Shown one piece after another: positions 26,627 through 33,985 of a DNA stretch of 64,000 nt. Source of the DNA: Flavobacterium potami (GTDB taxonomy: Bacteria > Bacteroidota > Bacteroidia > Flavobacteriales > Flavobacteriaceae); assembly GCF_020026915.1 (NCBI RefSeq), contig NZ_JAINUY010000010.1, forward strand, positions 1-64,000, in the 5' to 3' direction. The notes under the pieces are model-generated. The model made no database searches. It saw only the letters and a program-made list of their open reading frames with translations, and was not told the DNA's origin. The position numbers and the translations under genes are program-made. The first letter of the stretch is position 1, and every line of letters starts with the position of its first letter.

Positions 26627-26655
26627 TTGAATCTGTTTTGTTATCTATAACTTTA
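26627..26655 (+). promoter_or_regulatory. Candidate ku promoter
   Basis: TTG (26627-26629), 18 bases, then TAACTTTA (26648-26655) approximates TTG-N17-23-TAnnTTTG with one mismatch. It ends 23 bases before the ku start. Confidence 0.4.
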
Positions 26656-26678
26656 TTTTCATTTAAAAAAATAGTGTT

Positions 26679-27458
26679 ATGAGATCAATATGGACAGGTT
26701 CAATCAGTTTCGGATTGATTAATATTCCGATAAAAATTTTTTCTGCAGTTCAGGAAAGTTCCTTAGATATGGATATGCTGGATAAAGACGATCACAGCAA
26801 TATTAAATTTAAAAGAGTAAACGAAACTACAGGTAAGGAAGTTGCTTTTGCAAACATTGTAAAAGGATATAAAGTTGAAGACAAATATGTGATTTTGGAA
26901 GATGAAGATTTCGAAGCTGCCGATGCTGAGAAAACCAAAACGATCGACATATTAAACTTTACTCTAGAAAAAGAAATAGACAGTTTATACTACGAACAAC
27001 CTTATTATTTGGAACCGGATAAAGGCGCTGCAAATGCTTACGCTTTACTTAGAGACGCAATGGCATCAACCGGGAAAGTAGGTGTGACTAGTTTTGTACT
27101 TCGAAATAGAGAAGCGCTTGCCATCTTAAAACCTTATAAAAATGTTATCGTTTTAAATCGAATTCGATTTGAACAGGAAATTAGGGATACGAGTGAACTT
27201 AAACTTCCTGCTGTTTCTAAAACGAAACTGAAAGAAGTCGACATGGCAAATAAATTGGTAGAACAATTAACCGAACCCTTTGATATTTCGAAATATAAAG
27301 ACGAATACACCGCCAAACTTTTAAAAATTATAAAAGACAAAGCCAAAGGCAAAAAACAGGCTGCTCCAAAACTTAAAGTTGTTCACAAACAATCTGACGA
27401 TTTAATGAGCATGCTAAAAGCGAGTTTGGAAAATAAAAAGAAGAAGAAATCTTCTTAA
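26679..27458 (+). CDS. ku: Non-homologous end-joining protein Ku
   Basis: The 259-aa bacterial Ku homodimer would thread onto DNA ends and recruit LigD. The start MRSIWTGSISFGLINIPIKIFSAV is the classic Ku beta-barrel N-terminus. The bridge region contains YYLEPDKGAANAYALLRDAM, and the C-terminus is Lys-rich (final KKKKKSS), the usual tail for LigD and DNA contact. It faces ligD tail to tail with one base between the two stop codons, so the end-joining pair is encoded convergently rather than as an operon. Confidence 0.95.
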   Translation: MRSIWTGSISFGLINIPIKIFSAVQESSLDMDMLDKDDHSNIKFKRVNETTGKEVAFANIVKGYKVEDKYVILEDEDFEAADAEKTKTIDILNFTLEKEIDSLYYEQPYYLEPDKGAANAYALLRDAMASTGKVGVTSFVLRNREALAILKPYKNVIVLNRIRFEQEIRDTSELKLPAVSKTKLKEVDMANKLVEQLTEPFDISKYKDEYTAKLLKIIKDKAKGKKQAAPKLKVVHKQSDDLMSMLKASLENKKKKKSS

Positions 27459-27459
27459 C

Positions 27460-30006
27460 CTAAATTGTTTGCGTTTTTTTCAAAATCGCTTTCATATCAA
27501 TTCCTTTTCCGATCACAGGCGCCCATAAATCGCCTTTTTTCTCAAAACGTTTCAAAACATTTTTGATGGTAAACTGTTGTGGTGTCAACTTATCATCGAC
27601 TTCGCTCCACTCTAACGGAGTCGAAACGGTTGCACCTGGTTTTGGACGCACGGAATACGGCGCTGCCAACGTCTGTCCTTTTCTATTTTGTAAATAATCA
27701 ATATAGATTTTACCATTTCGCTTTTTAATAGAACGTTCTAAACTTGTTGAATCTGGTAATTTCTGATGTACTTCATGTGCGAGAATTTCGGCAAATATCT
27801 TAACTGTATCGTAGTCATATTTCCCGTCAAGCGGAATATAAACGTGCAATCCAGAAGCTCCAGACGTTTTACAATAACATGGTGCATCAAAACCATTCAT
27901 TACTTCTTTTACAGCCAAAGCTACTTTTACCACTTCTTTAAAATCATCTTCTGAAGGATCAATATCGATTACAACCCAATCCGGATTGTCAATTCTTTTT
28001 ATAGTTGAATTCCACGGATTAATATCGATGCAACCCAAATTTGCCATATACAACAAGGTAGCTTTGTCATTGCAAATCAGATAATCAATATCGGCATTGT
28101 TGGATTCTGAAAAGATTTTTTTCGTCTTAAGCCAATCGGGAATTTTATCTTCATCAACGTCTTTTTGGTAAAAGCTCGGCCCATTAATTCCGTTTGGAAA
28201 ACGATTCATAGATTGTGGACGGTCTTTTAAATACGGAAGAATCAAATCTGAAACTTCATTGTAATAATTTACAATTTCCCCTTTTGTAATTTGATCATCA
28301 GGAAAATAGATTTTATTCTGATTCGTAAGATGAAGTGTTACTTTACCAAGTTTCAAATCATAATCCTTCTCGCTTTTGTCTGTATTTTGTATTTCTTTTT
28401 TCATTGGAGTTTTCTTTTTGGTTGCAATTTCCTTCTCCGGTTTTACGATATCTCTTGAAAAAACGACATCTTTCGCATTTTTATCTGAACGAAGTCCCAA
28501 ATAAACAGGCTGTCTCAAATGATTGTCTTGCGTCCATTCGGCAAATTTCACCTGACAGACAAATTTGGGTTTGATCCATTGAATTTTATCTCTCAAAGCA
28601 GGTTTTTCGTCAAGCGGACTTTCATCAACAAAATATGGACTAAATTTTTCGTACAATTCTTTTAAAGTCGTCTGCGTAAATCCAGTTCCGCATTTCCCTA
28701 TAAATTTTAATGTACTGTTTTCATATTGACCTAACAATAAAGCACCAAAATGTTCTCTAGAATTTCGAGGTTCAGTAATTCCGATAATTATCGCTTCTTC
28801 AGCCTGAGAGATTTTTATTTTCAGCCAATCTTTTGATCTTCTATCTGCTGCGTAAGAGCCCGAAGCTCTTTTTGCAATAATGCCCTCGCTTTTTTTCTTT
28901 AACGCCTGATCAAAAAAATTAATTCCTTTTTCCTGAATATGTTCCGAATAAAACACATTCGTAAACTTATATTTTTCTAAAAGCATTTTGAGCAATTCTT
29001 TTCTTTCTAGTAACGAAAGTTTCGTAATATCATTCCCATCGAGATTCAAAATATCGAAAACATAATATTTTAATTTTCCTTTTCCGGTTTTCAAATAATT
29101 TTGCAACAATTGAAAATCTGAACGACCTGACTTTTCTTCTACAACCACTTCCCCATCCAAAACGACATTATGATCAATCTTTTCTAAATCTTCTGCAATT
29201 ATTTTGAAATTAGATGTAAATGAAATTTTATTTCTACTAAATAACTCAACATCATGATCATTGCAAACCGCAATAGTTCTATAACCATCAAATTTGTTTT
29301 CAAAAACCCAGTCTTCATCATCAAAAGGTTTATCGCTTAAACTTGCCAACATTGGTTTTATAAAAGCTATGGGCTTATTTTTTTTAACAGCATTCTTTGT
29401 TGGACTTACTTTTTTATTAACAGCATCCAGGTTATTTTCTTTCTCCAAAGATTCTAAGGTTCGTCTCGAAATAACCGATTTATTTTTTAGCGTAACATCC
29501 TTTTTATCAGAATGTTGATCTTCTTTTTTAATCAAAAGCCAGGCATTGTCCTCTTTTCCTTTCAGTTTGACTAACGAAAAATTACCTTTCAGTTTTTTTC
29601 CTTTTAAGATAATTCTCAAATGCCCTTTTTTCAAATCAGCTAACAATTGTTTTTCGGGAGTAAGATTGCTTTCTTCTGCAGGTTCATAAGTTCCATTATC
29701 CCAGACAATCACATTTCCTGCTCCATAATTTCCCTTAGGAATATTTCCTTCAAAGTCTTTGTAACTATACGGGTGATCTTCTACCATCATCGCCAAACGT
29801 TTATCATCAGGATTTAAAGAAGGTCCTTTCGGCACCGCCCAGCTTTTCAAGACACCATCCATTTCTAAACGAAAATCATAATGAAGATGAGAAGCCGCGT
29901 GTTTCTGTACAACAAATATTAATTTGCTCTCAGATCGGGAAACTTTCCCGTGTGGTTCTTTCGTTTCTTTGAAATTCCTTTTCTGATTATATTTAGTAAG
30001 CGACAT
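27460..30006 (-). CDS. ligD: Multifunctional DNA ligase D
   Basis: The 848-aa protein joins the three LigD activities in the order phosphoesterase, ligase, polymerase. The 3'-phosphoesterase domain (~10-170) has HYDFRLEMDGVLKSWAVPKG. The ATP-dependent ligase (~210-530) has the adenylated Lys238 in ENKFDGYR and DGEVVV. The primase-like polymerase (~560-848) has RFPNGINGPSFYQKDV and the metal-binding pair in VVIDIDPSEDD. With Ku it repairs double-strand breaks by end joining. The LigD domain order varies between lineages; a PE-first order is usual in Bacteroidota as I recall. Confidence 0.95.
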   Translation of the reverse strand: MSLTKYNQKRNFKETKEPHGKVSRSESKLIFVVQKHAASHLHYDFRLEMDGVLKSWAVPKGPSLNPDDKRLAMMVEDHPYSYKDFEGNIPKGNYGAGNVIVWDNGTYEPAEESNLTPEKQLLADLKKGHLRIILKGKKLKGNFSLVKLKGKEDNAWLLIKKEDQHSDKKDVTLKNKSVISRRTLESLEKENNLDAVNKKVSPTKNAVKKNKPIAFIKPMLASLSDKPFDDEDWVFENKFDGYRTIAVCNDHDVELFSRNKISFTSNFKIIAEDLEKIDHNVVLDGEVVVEEKSGRSDFQLLQNYLKTGKGKLKYYVFDILNLDGNDITKLSLLERKELLKMLLEKYKFTNVFYSEHIQEKGINFFDQALKKKSEGIIAKRASGSYAADRRSKDWLKIKISQAEEAIIIGITEPRNSREHFGALLLGQYENSTLKFIGKCGTGFTQTTLKELYEKFSPYFVDESPLDEKPALRDKIQWIKPKFVCQVKFAEWTQDNHLRQPVYLGLRSDKNAKDVVFSRDIVKPEKEIATKKKTPMKKEIQNTDKSEKDYDLKLGKVTLHLTNQNKIYFPDDQITKGEIVNYYNEVSDLILPYLKDRPQSMNRFPNGINGPSFYQKDVDEDKIPDWLKTKKIFSESNNADIDYLICNDKATLLYMANLGCIDINPWNSTIKRIDNPDWVVIDIDPSEDDFKEVVKVALAVKEVMNGFDAPCYCKTSGASGLHVYIPLDGKYDYDTVKIFAEILAHEVHQKLPDSTSLERSIKKRNGKIYIDYLQNRKGQTLAAPYSVRPKPGATVSTPLEWSEVDDKLTPQQFTIKNVLKRFEKKGDLWAPVIGKGIDMKAILKKTQTI

Positions 30007-30105
30007 ATTTTCAGATATTTATTAAAACATAAAGCTAGAAATAATCGTAAAAAATGAGTTACACAATTTCTGTCTGATCTTATAGGATTAGGGATTTAAA
30101 AACCT

Positions 30106-30141
30106 AAAAGCGTGCTGTTTACAGTTAAACAGCACGCTTTT
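30106..30141. terminator. Strong bidirectional hairpin terminator
   Basis: A perfect 16-bp stem (30106-30121 with 30126-30141, core GCGTGCTGTTTA) has a 4-base loop. It lies between the 43-aa gene at 30174-30305 and ligD, both leftward, and probably insulates ligD from it. Confidence 0.85.
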
Positions 30142-30173
30142 ATTATTTAGTTTTTATAATTAACTAAAAAAAA

Positions 30174-30305
30174 TTAATGACCAGCTCTACCTTTTGAATC
30201 TGTTGATTTTGTAGTAGTGCTTTTTCCTCTAGAACCAGAAGTTGATTTTTGAGTTTTTCCAGAATCTTTCATTCCAGATTTCGAATCTTTTCTTGAAGTT
30301 TCCAT
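30174..30305 (-). CDS. 43-aa basic Ser/Thr/Lys-rich peptide
   Basis: This short frame encodes 43 residues, beginning METSRKDSKSGMKDSGKTQK and ending STDSKGRAGH. It has no hydrophobic residues to speak of, is strongly basic and is probably disordered. It ends 33 bases before a perfect terminator stem, which supports it being real. Composition and placement recall small stress-induced KGG-like proteins, but I cannot assign a family. Position next to ligD and the repair cassette may hint at a DNA-associated role; that is inference. Confidence 0.65.
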   Translation of the reverse strand: METSRKDSKSGMKDSGKTQKSTSGSRGKSTTTKSTDSKGRAGH

Positions 30306-30508
30306 AATGTTTAATTTTTAAATAATTAATGCATTACAAAGTTGCAAAATACGTAATGGGTTATTTTACAGAATTAAATTTGATTTTTATAGAATGAGAA
30401 CTACATGAATCATGTAAGATTAAAATCAAATCCTATAATCTTTTTAAAGCACTAATTATCAAATTTGTATATATAAGTTGAAAAATTATTAATTTTAAAA
30501 CAGCAGCT

Positions 30509-30832
30509 ATGAAAACGAATTTCGAAAACCGATACACTGCAGAATTAAATGATTTTAAATGCAGCCGACCAGATCATATTGACACCGCTCACGAAAATGA
30601 AGATATTGATCAGGAATTTACAAGTGGACAAAATGATGACACCAATCATAAAAATCAATACCATTATTTTTCTGAAGATGATTGTTACGAAATCATAGAA
30701 AGCGGATTAAATACTGCTGAAGATAATACTCCTTTTTCAACTTATGATGAAGCAAATCCGTACGACAGTTACAATTTGGATCATGAAGATGACAAATATA
30801 ATTGTCCGCCATACAGAAATTTTGATTATTAA
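30509..30832 (+). CDS. Acidic hypothetical protein
   Basis: I do not recognise this 107-aa protein. It is strongly acidic and polar, rich in Asp, Glu, Asn and Tyr (DHIDTAHENEDIDQEF, SEDDCYEIIESG, YNLDHEDDKYNCPPYRNFDY), with two or three scattered Cys and no membrane segment or signal. It is probably largely disordered. It starts 17 bases before the DUF202 gene and opens the rightward run that ends with the ligase-associated repair genes. Confidence 0.65.
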   Translation: MKTNFENRYTAELNDFKCSRPDHIDTAHENEDIDQEFTSGQNDDTNHKNQYHYFSEDDCYEIIESGLNTAEDNTPFSTYDEANPYDSYNLDHEDDKYNCPPYRNFDY

Positions 30833-30849
30833 AAAAACTTAGAAAATTT

Positions 30850-31236
30850 ATGTCGCCAAAGAATGATCAGGAAATTATGAACGAATACTTGTCTAATGAA
30901 AGAACTTTATTAGCATGGCTTCGCACGGGAATTGGAATAATGGTTTTTGGATTTGTCGCAGTAAAATTTTCATTGTTTCTGCAACAACTTCCTGTAGAGT
31001 ACTTAGCTGAAACCGTTGCTCCTCAAACTAATTTCACTATTTATCTTGGAATTGGATTATTAATTACGGGCGCATTAACAATTCTACTCTCCTATTTGAG
31101 ATATAGACATACTATTAAATTGCTGAAAGACGGGAAATATCAATACTCAACAGCAACATTGACTTTCATAACAATGTTACTTTTTGTATTGAGCATTTCA
31201 TTAATTGCTTATTTAATAATTGCGTCAAACAAATAA
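30850..31236 (+). CDS. DUF202 family membrane protein
   Basis: The 128-aa protein has three membrane helices and the DUF202 signature NERTLLAWLRTGIGIMVFGF at ~17-36, preceded by NEYLS. YidH-like members have no firmly known function. It lies 21 bases upstream of the exonuclease gene and so may be cotranscribed with the repair cassette. The same family is common as a stand-alone gene in Bacteroidota, so the linkage could be chance. Confidence 0.88.
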   Translation: MSPKNDQEIMNEYLSNERTLLAWLRTGIGIMVFGFVAVKFSLFLQQLPVEYLAETVAPQTNFTIYLGIGLLITGALTILLSYLRYRHTIKLLKDGKYQYSTATLTFITMLLFVLSISLIAYLIIASNK

Positions 31237-31257
31237 TTCTCTATTTAATTAAAAAAA

Positions 31258-32262
31258 ATGAATGTACCCTTATTGCAATTTAATGATAAAGGCATTTACT
31301 GTCAGCAGGCAGATGTTTACCTTGATCCGTGGCGTCCTGTAAAGAATGCTATTATTACGCATGGGCATTCTGATCATTCCAGATGGGGACATCAAAACTA
31401 TATCACACATCATACAAATGTTCCAATTATACGATATCGTTTAGGCGAAATCAATGTTACAGGTAAAGATTGGAATGAAACTTTTACCATAAATGGAGTG
31501 AAATTCTCTCTTCATCCTGCGGGACATATTATTGGTTCAGCACAAATTCGAGTAGAATACAAAGGCGAAATTTGGGTTTTTACTGGCGATTATAAAACCG
31601 AAGATGACGGAATTTCTGTTCCTTACGAAGTCGTAAAATGTCATTCTTTTATAACCGAATGCACCTTCGGACTTCCTGCTTTTAATTGGGAATCGCAAAA
31701 AGATGTCATGACCGAAATAAATAATTGGTGGGTGGAAAATAAAGCTGAAGGCAAAACCTCTATTCTCTTTGGGTATTCGTTAGGAAAAGCACAACGCTTA
31801 TTAAAATATTTGGATCCAAGTATCGGAACAATTTATACTCACGGCGCAATAGAAAATATGACGAATGTCGTTCGTCCATTAATTGATTTGCCACCAACAA
31901 TTAGAGTTACTACAGAAACAAAAAAAGAAGATTTATTAGGAAACATTGTTCTCGCACCGCCAAGCGCACACGGAAGCACTTGGATTAGAAGAATGACACC
32001 TTTCGTAACTGCAACCGCAAGCGGCTGGATGGCTTTTAGAGGCGCGCGAAGAAGACGTGCCGTTGACCGCGGATTTGTAATCAGCGATCATTGTGATTGG
32101 ACGGGACTGTTAGAAAGCATCAAAGCAACAGGAGCAGAAAAAGTAATCTGTACACACGGATATTCCAATATCTTTTCAAAATATCTCCGCGAATTAGGCT
32201 ACGACGCCAGAACTGCACACACACAATATGAAGGAGAAACGAATGATAATGATGAGGGGTAA
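31258..32262 (+). CDS. Ligase-associated DNA exonuclease (MBL fold)
   Basis: The 334-aa nuclease has a metallo-beta-lactamase and beta-CASP fold. The metal motif HGHSDH is at 35-40 with further His in SLHPAGHIIGSAQ and Asp in FTGDYK. A beta-CASP region with FGYSLGKAQRLLKYL follows, then ISDHCDW and CTHGYS near the end. It is the first gene of the four-gene ligase-associated DNA-damage cassette found in many bacteria, followed here by ligase, helicase and PdeM. It processes DNA ends or flaps in that pathway. Confidence 0.92.
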   Translation: MNVPLLQFNDKGIYCQQADVYLDPWRPVKNAIITHGHSDHSRWGHQNYITHHTNVPIIRYRLGEINVTGKDWNETFTINGVKFSLHPAGHIIGSAQIRVEYKGEIWVFTGDYKTEDDGISVPYEVVKCHSFITECTFGLPAFNWESQKDVMTEINNWWVENKAEGKTSILFGYSLGKAQRLLKYLDPSIGTIYTHGAIENMTNVVRPLIDLPPTIRVTTETKKEDLLGNIVLAPPSAHGSTWIRRMTPFVTATASGWMAFRGARRRRAVDRGFVISDHCDWTGLLESIKATGAEKVICTHGYSNIFSKYLRELGYDARTAHTQYEGETNDNDEG

Positions 32263-32265
32263 AAA

Positions 32266-32376
32266 GTTTCATGTTTCATGTTTCATGTTTCATGTTTCAT
32301 GTTTCATGTTTCATGTTTCAAGTTCTAAAACCATTCAACCATCAACTATCAACTATCAACTATCAACCATCAACCA
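32266..32376. repeat. Two heptanucleotide tandem arrays
   Basis: Eight GTTTCAT-type units (seven GTTTCAT plus one GTTTCAA, 32266-32321) are followed by six TCAACTA/TCAACCA units (32335-32376). Both arrays have a 7-base period. They fill the 121-base gap between the exonuclease stop and the true ligase start. Arrays like these usually change length by slippage; here that would alter the leader, not the protein. Confidence 0.85.
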
Positions 32377-32383
32377 AAATCAA

Positions 32384-33985
32384 ATGAAAAACTTTGCCGA
32401 GCTTATAAAAACCTTAGATAGTTCTAATAAAACATCGGTAAAAGTGGATGCGTTGACTCAATATTTCCAAAAAGCAAGTGATGAAGATAAAGTTTGGACG
32501 ATTGCCATACTTTCGCACCGACGACCACCTCGACCAGTAAATACTACTTTATTGCGTTTATGGGCAAATGAATTGGCTAATATTCCGCTTTGGTTGTTTG
32601 AAGAAAGTTATCATATTGTGGGAGATTTGGCCGAAACAATTGCACTTGTTATTCCGACCACAAAAGAACATTCTGATAAGAGTTTAACCGAATTTCTTCA
32701 AGAAATTATCGCTTTAAAAAAGAAAGATGATTTTGAAAAAAAGGAATATCTGCAAACCAATTGGCTGAATCTAAATTATTATGAACGATTTGTTTTTACT
32801 AAATTAATTACAGGAAGTTTCAGGATTGGTTTGAGTCAAAAGTTAATGACAAGAGCGCTTTCTAAAGCAGAAAATATTGACGAAGATACTTTGGCTTATA
32901 AATTAATGGGCGATTGGAATCCGAATACGATTACGTTTCAGGAATTGGTTTTGGATGAAAGAAGCAGTGATTATTTGTCCAAACCTTATCCGTTTTATTT
33001 GGCTTATCCAATTGAAGGCGAATTGGAAAATTTAGGAAATCCAGAAGATTGGAGCGCCGAACATAAATGGGACGGCATTCGTTCTCAAACCATTATTCGG
33101 GATAATGAAATTTACGTTTGGAGTCGTGGCGAAGAATTGGTAACCGATAAATATCCGGAATTTAATTCGTTCATCGGAATTATTCCAAACGGAACCGTTA
33201 TTGACGGTGAAATTCTTCCCTTCATAGAAAATGAAATCGGAACTTTTAATGATTTACAAACGAGAATTGGTCGAAAAAATGTTTCTGCTTCTGTTTTAAA
33301 GAAAACGCCAGTCATTATAAAAGCTTATGATTTATTAGAGTGGCAGGGAAATGATATTCGAAATCTTCCTTATGAGGAACGTCGTACTTTATTAGAAGAA
33401 TTATTTACCAGTTTGTTAGGAAAAGAAATTCCGTTGCAACTTTCGGAAAGAATTACTTTTTCAAGCTGGGAAGAAATCACACAAGAAAGATTGAAATCCC
33501 GCGAAATGAAAAGCGAAGGTTTGATGTTTAAACGAAAAAACTCTCCTTATCTCGTTGGAAGAAAAAAAGGCGATTGGTGGAAATGGAAAATTGAACCTTT
33601 AACCATAGATGCAGTCCTCACCTACGCCATGCGCGGTCACGGAAGAAGGTCTAATCTGTTTACCGATTACACTTTTGCCCTTTGGCAGGAAAACGAAAAC
33701 AATGAACGTGAACTCGTCACTTTCGCGAAAGCGTATTCTGGCTTAACCGATGCCGAATTCAGAATGGTGGATGATTTCATTAAAAAAAATACTTTAGAGA
33801 GATTTGGCCCAGTTAGAAGCGTGACACCAAAATTGGTATTCGAAATTGGTTTTGAAGGCATTTCACTTTCTAAAAGACATAAAAGTGGCGTTGCAACCCG
33901 TTTTCCACGAATTTTAAGATGGCGTCACGATAAAAAAATTGAAGATGCCAATTCGATTGAAGATTTAAAAAATATGATTATATAA
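32384..33985 (+). CDS. ATP-dependent DNA ligase of the ligase-associated cassette
   Basis: The 533-aa ligase has an N-terminal DNA-binding domain (~1-200), the adenylation domain with Lys228 in AEHKWDGIR, the motif DGEILPF, LMFKRKNSPY, and a C-terminal OB domain. A longer open frame begins at 32228, but its first 52 residues come from the heptamer arrays (FHVSCFM repeated), so the Met at 32384 is chosen. The stop is followed directly by the helicase start with no gap. It is distinct from LigD, so the region encodes two ATP-dependent ligases. Confidence 0.94.
   Translation: MKNFAELIKTLDSSNKTSVKVDALTQYFQKASDEDKVWTIAILSHRRPPRPVNTTLLRLWANELANIPLWLFEESYHIVGDLAETIALVIPTTKEHSDKSLTEFLQEIIALKKKDDFEKKEYLQTNWLNLNYYERFVFTKLITGSFRIGLSQKLMTRALSKAENIDEDTLAYKLMGDWNPNTITFQELVLDERSSDYLSKPYPFYLAYPIEGELENLGNPEDWSAEHKWDGIRSQTIIRDNEIYVWSRGEELVTDKYPEFNSFIGIIPNGTVIDGEILPFIENEIGTFNDLQTRIGRKNVSASVLKKTPVIIKAYDLLEWQGNDIRNLPYEERRTLLEELFTSLLGKEIPLQLSERITFSSWEEITQERLKSREMKSEGLMFKRKNSPYLVGRKKGDWWKWKIEPLTIDAVLTYAMRGHGRRSNLFTDYTFALWQENENNERELVTFAKAYSGLTDAEFRMVDDFIKKNTLERFGPVRSVTPKLVFEIGFEGISLSKRHKSGVATRFPRILRWRHDKKIEDANSIEDLKNMII

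Noticed and set aside
32266..32376. Possible CRISPR array
   Set aside because: Units are 7 bases with no spacers; no cas genes are present.
32228..32383. N-terminal extension of the ligase frame (52 extra residues)
   Set aside because: The extension is translated from the heptamer arrays and overlaps the exonuclease gene; the conserved ligase N-terminus starts at 32384.
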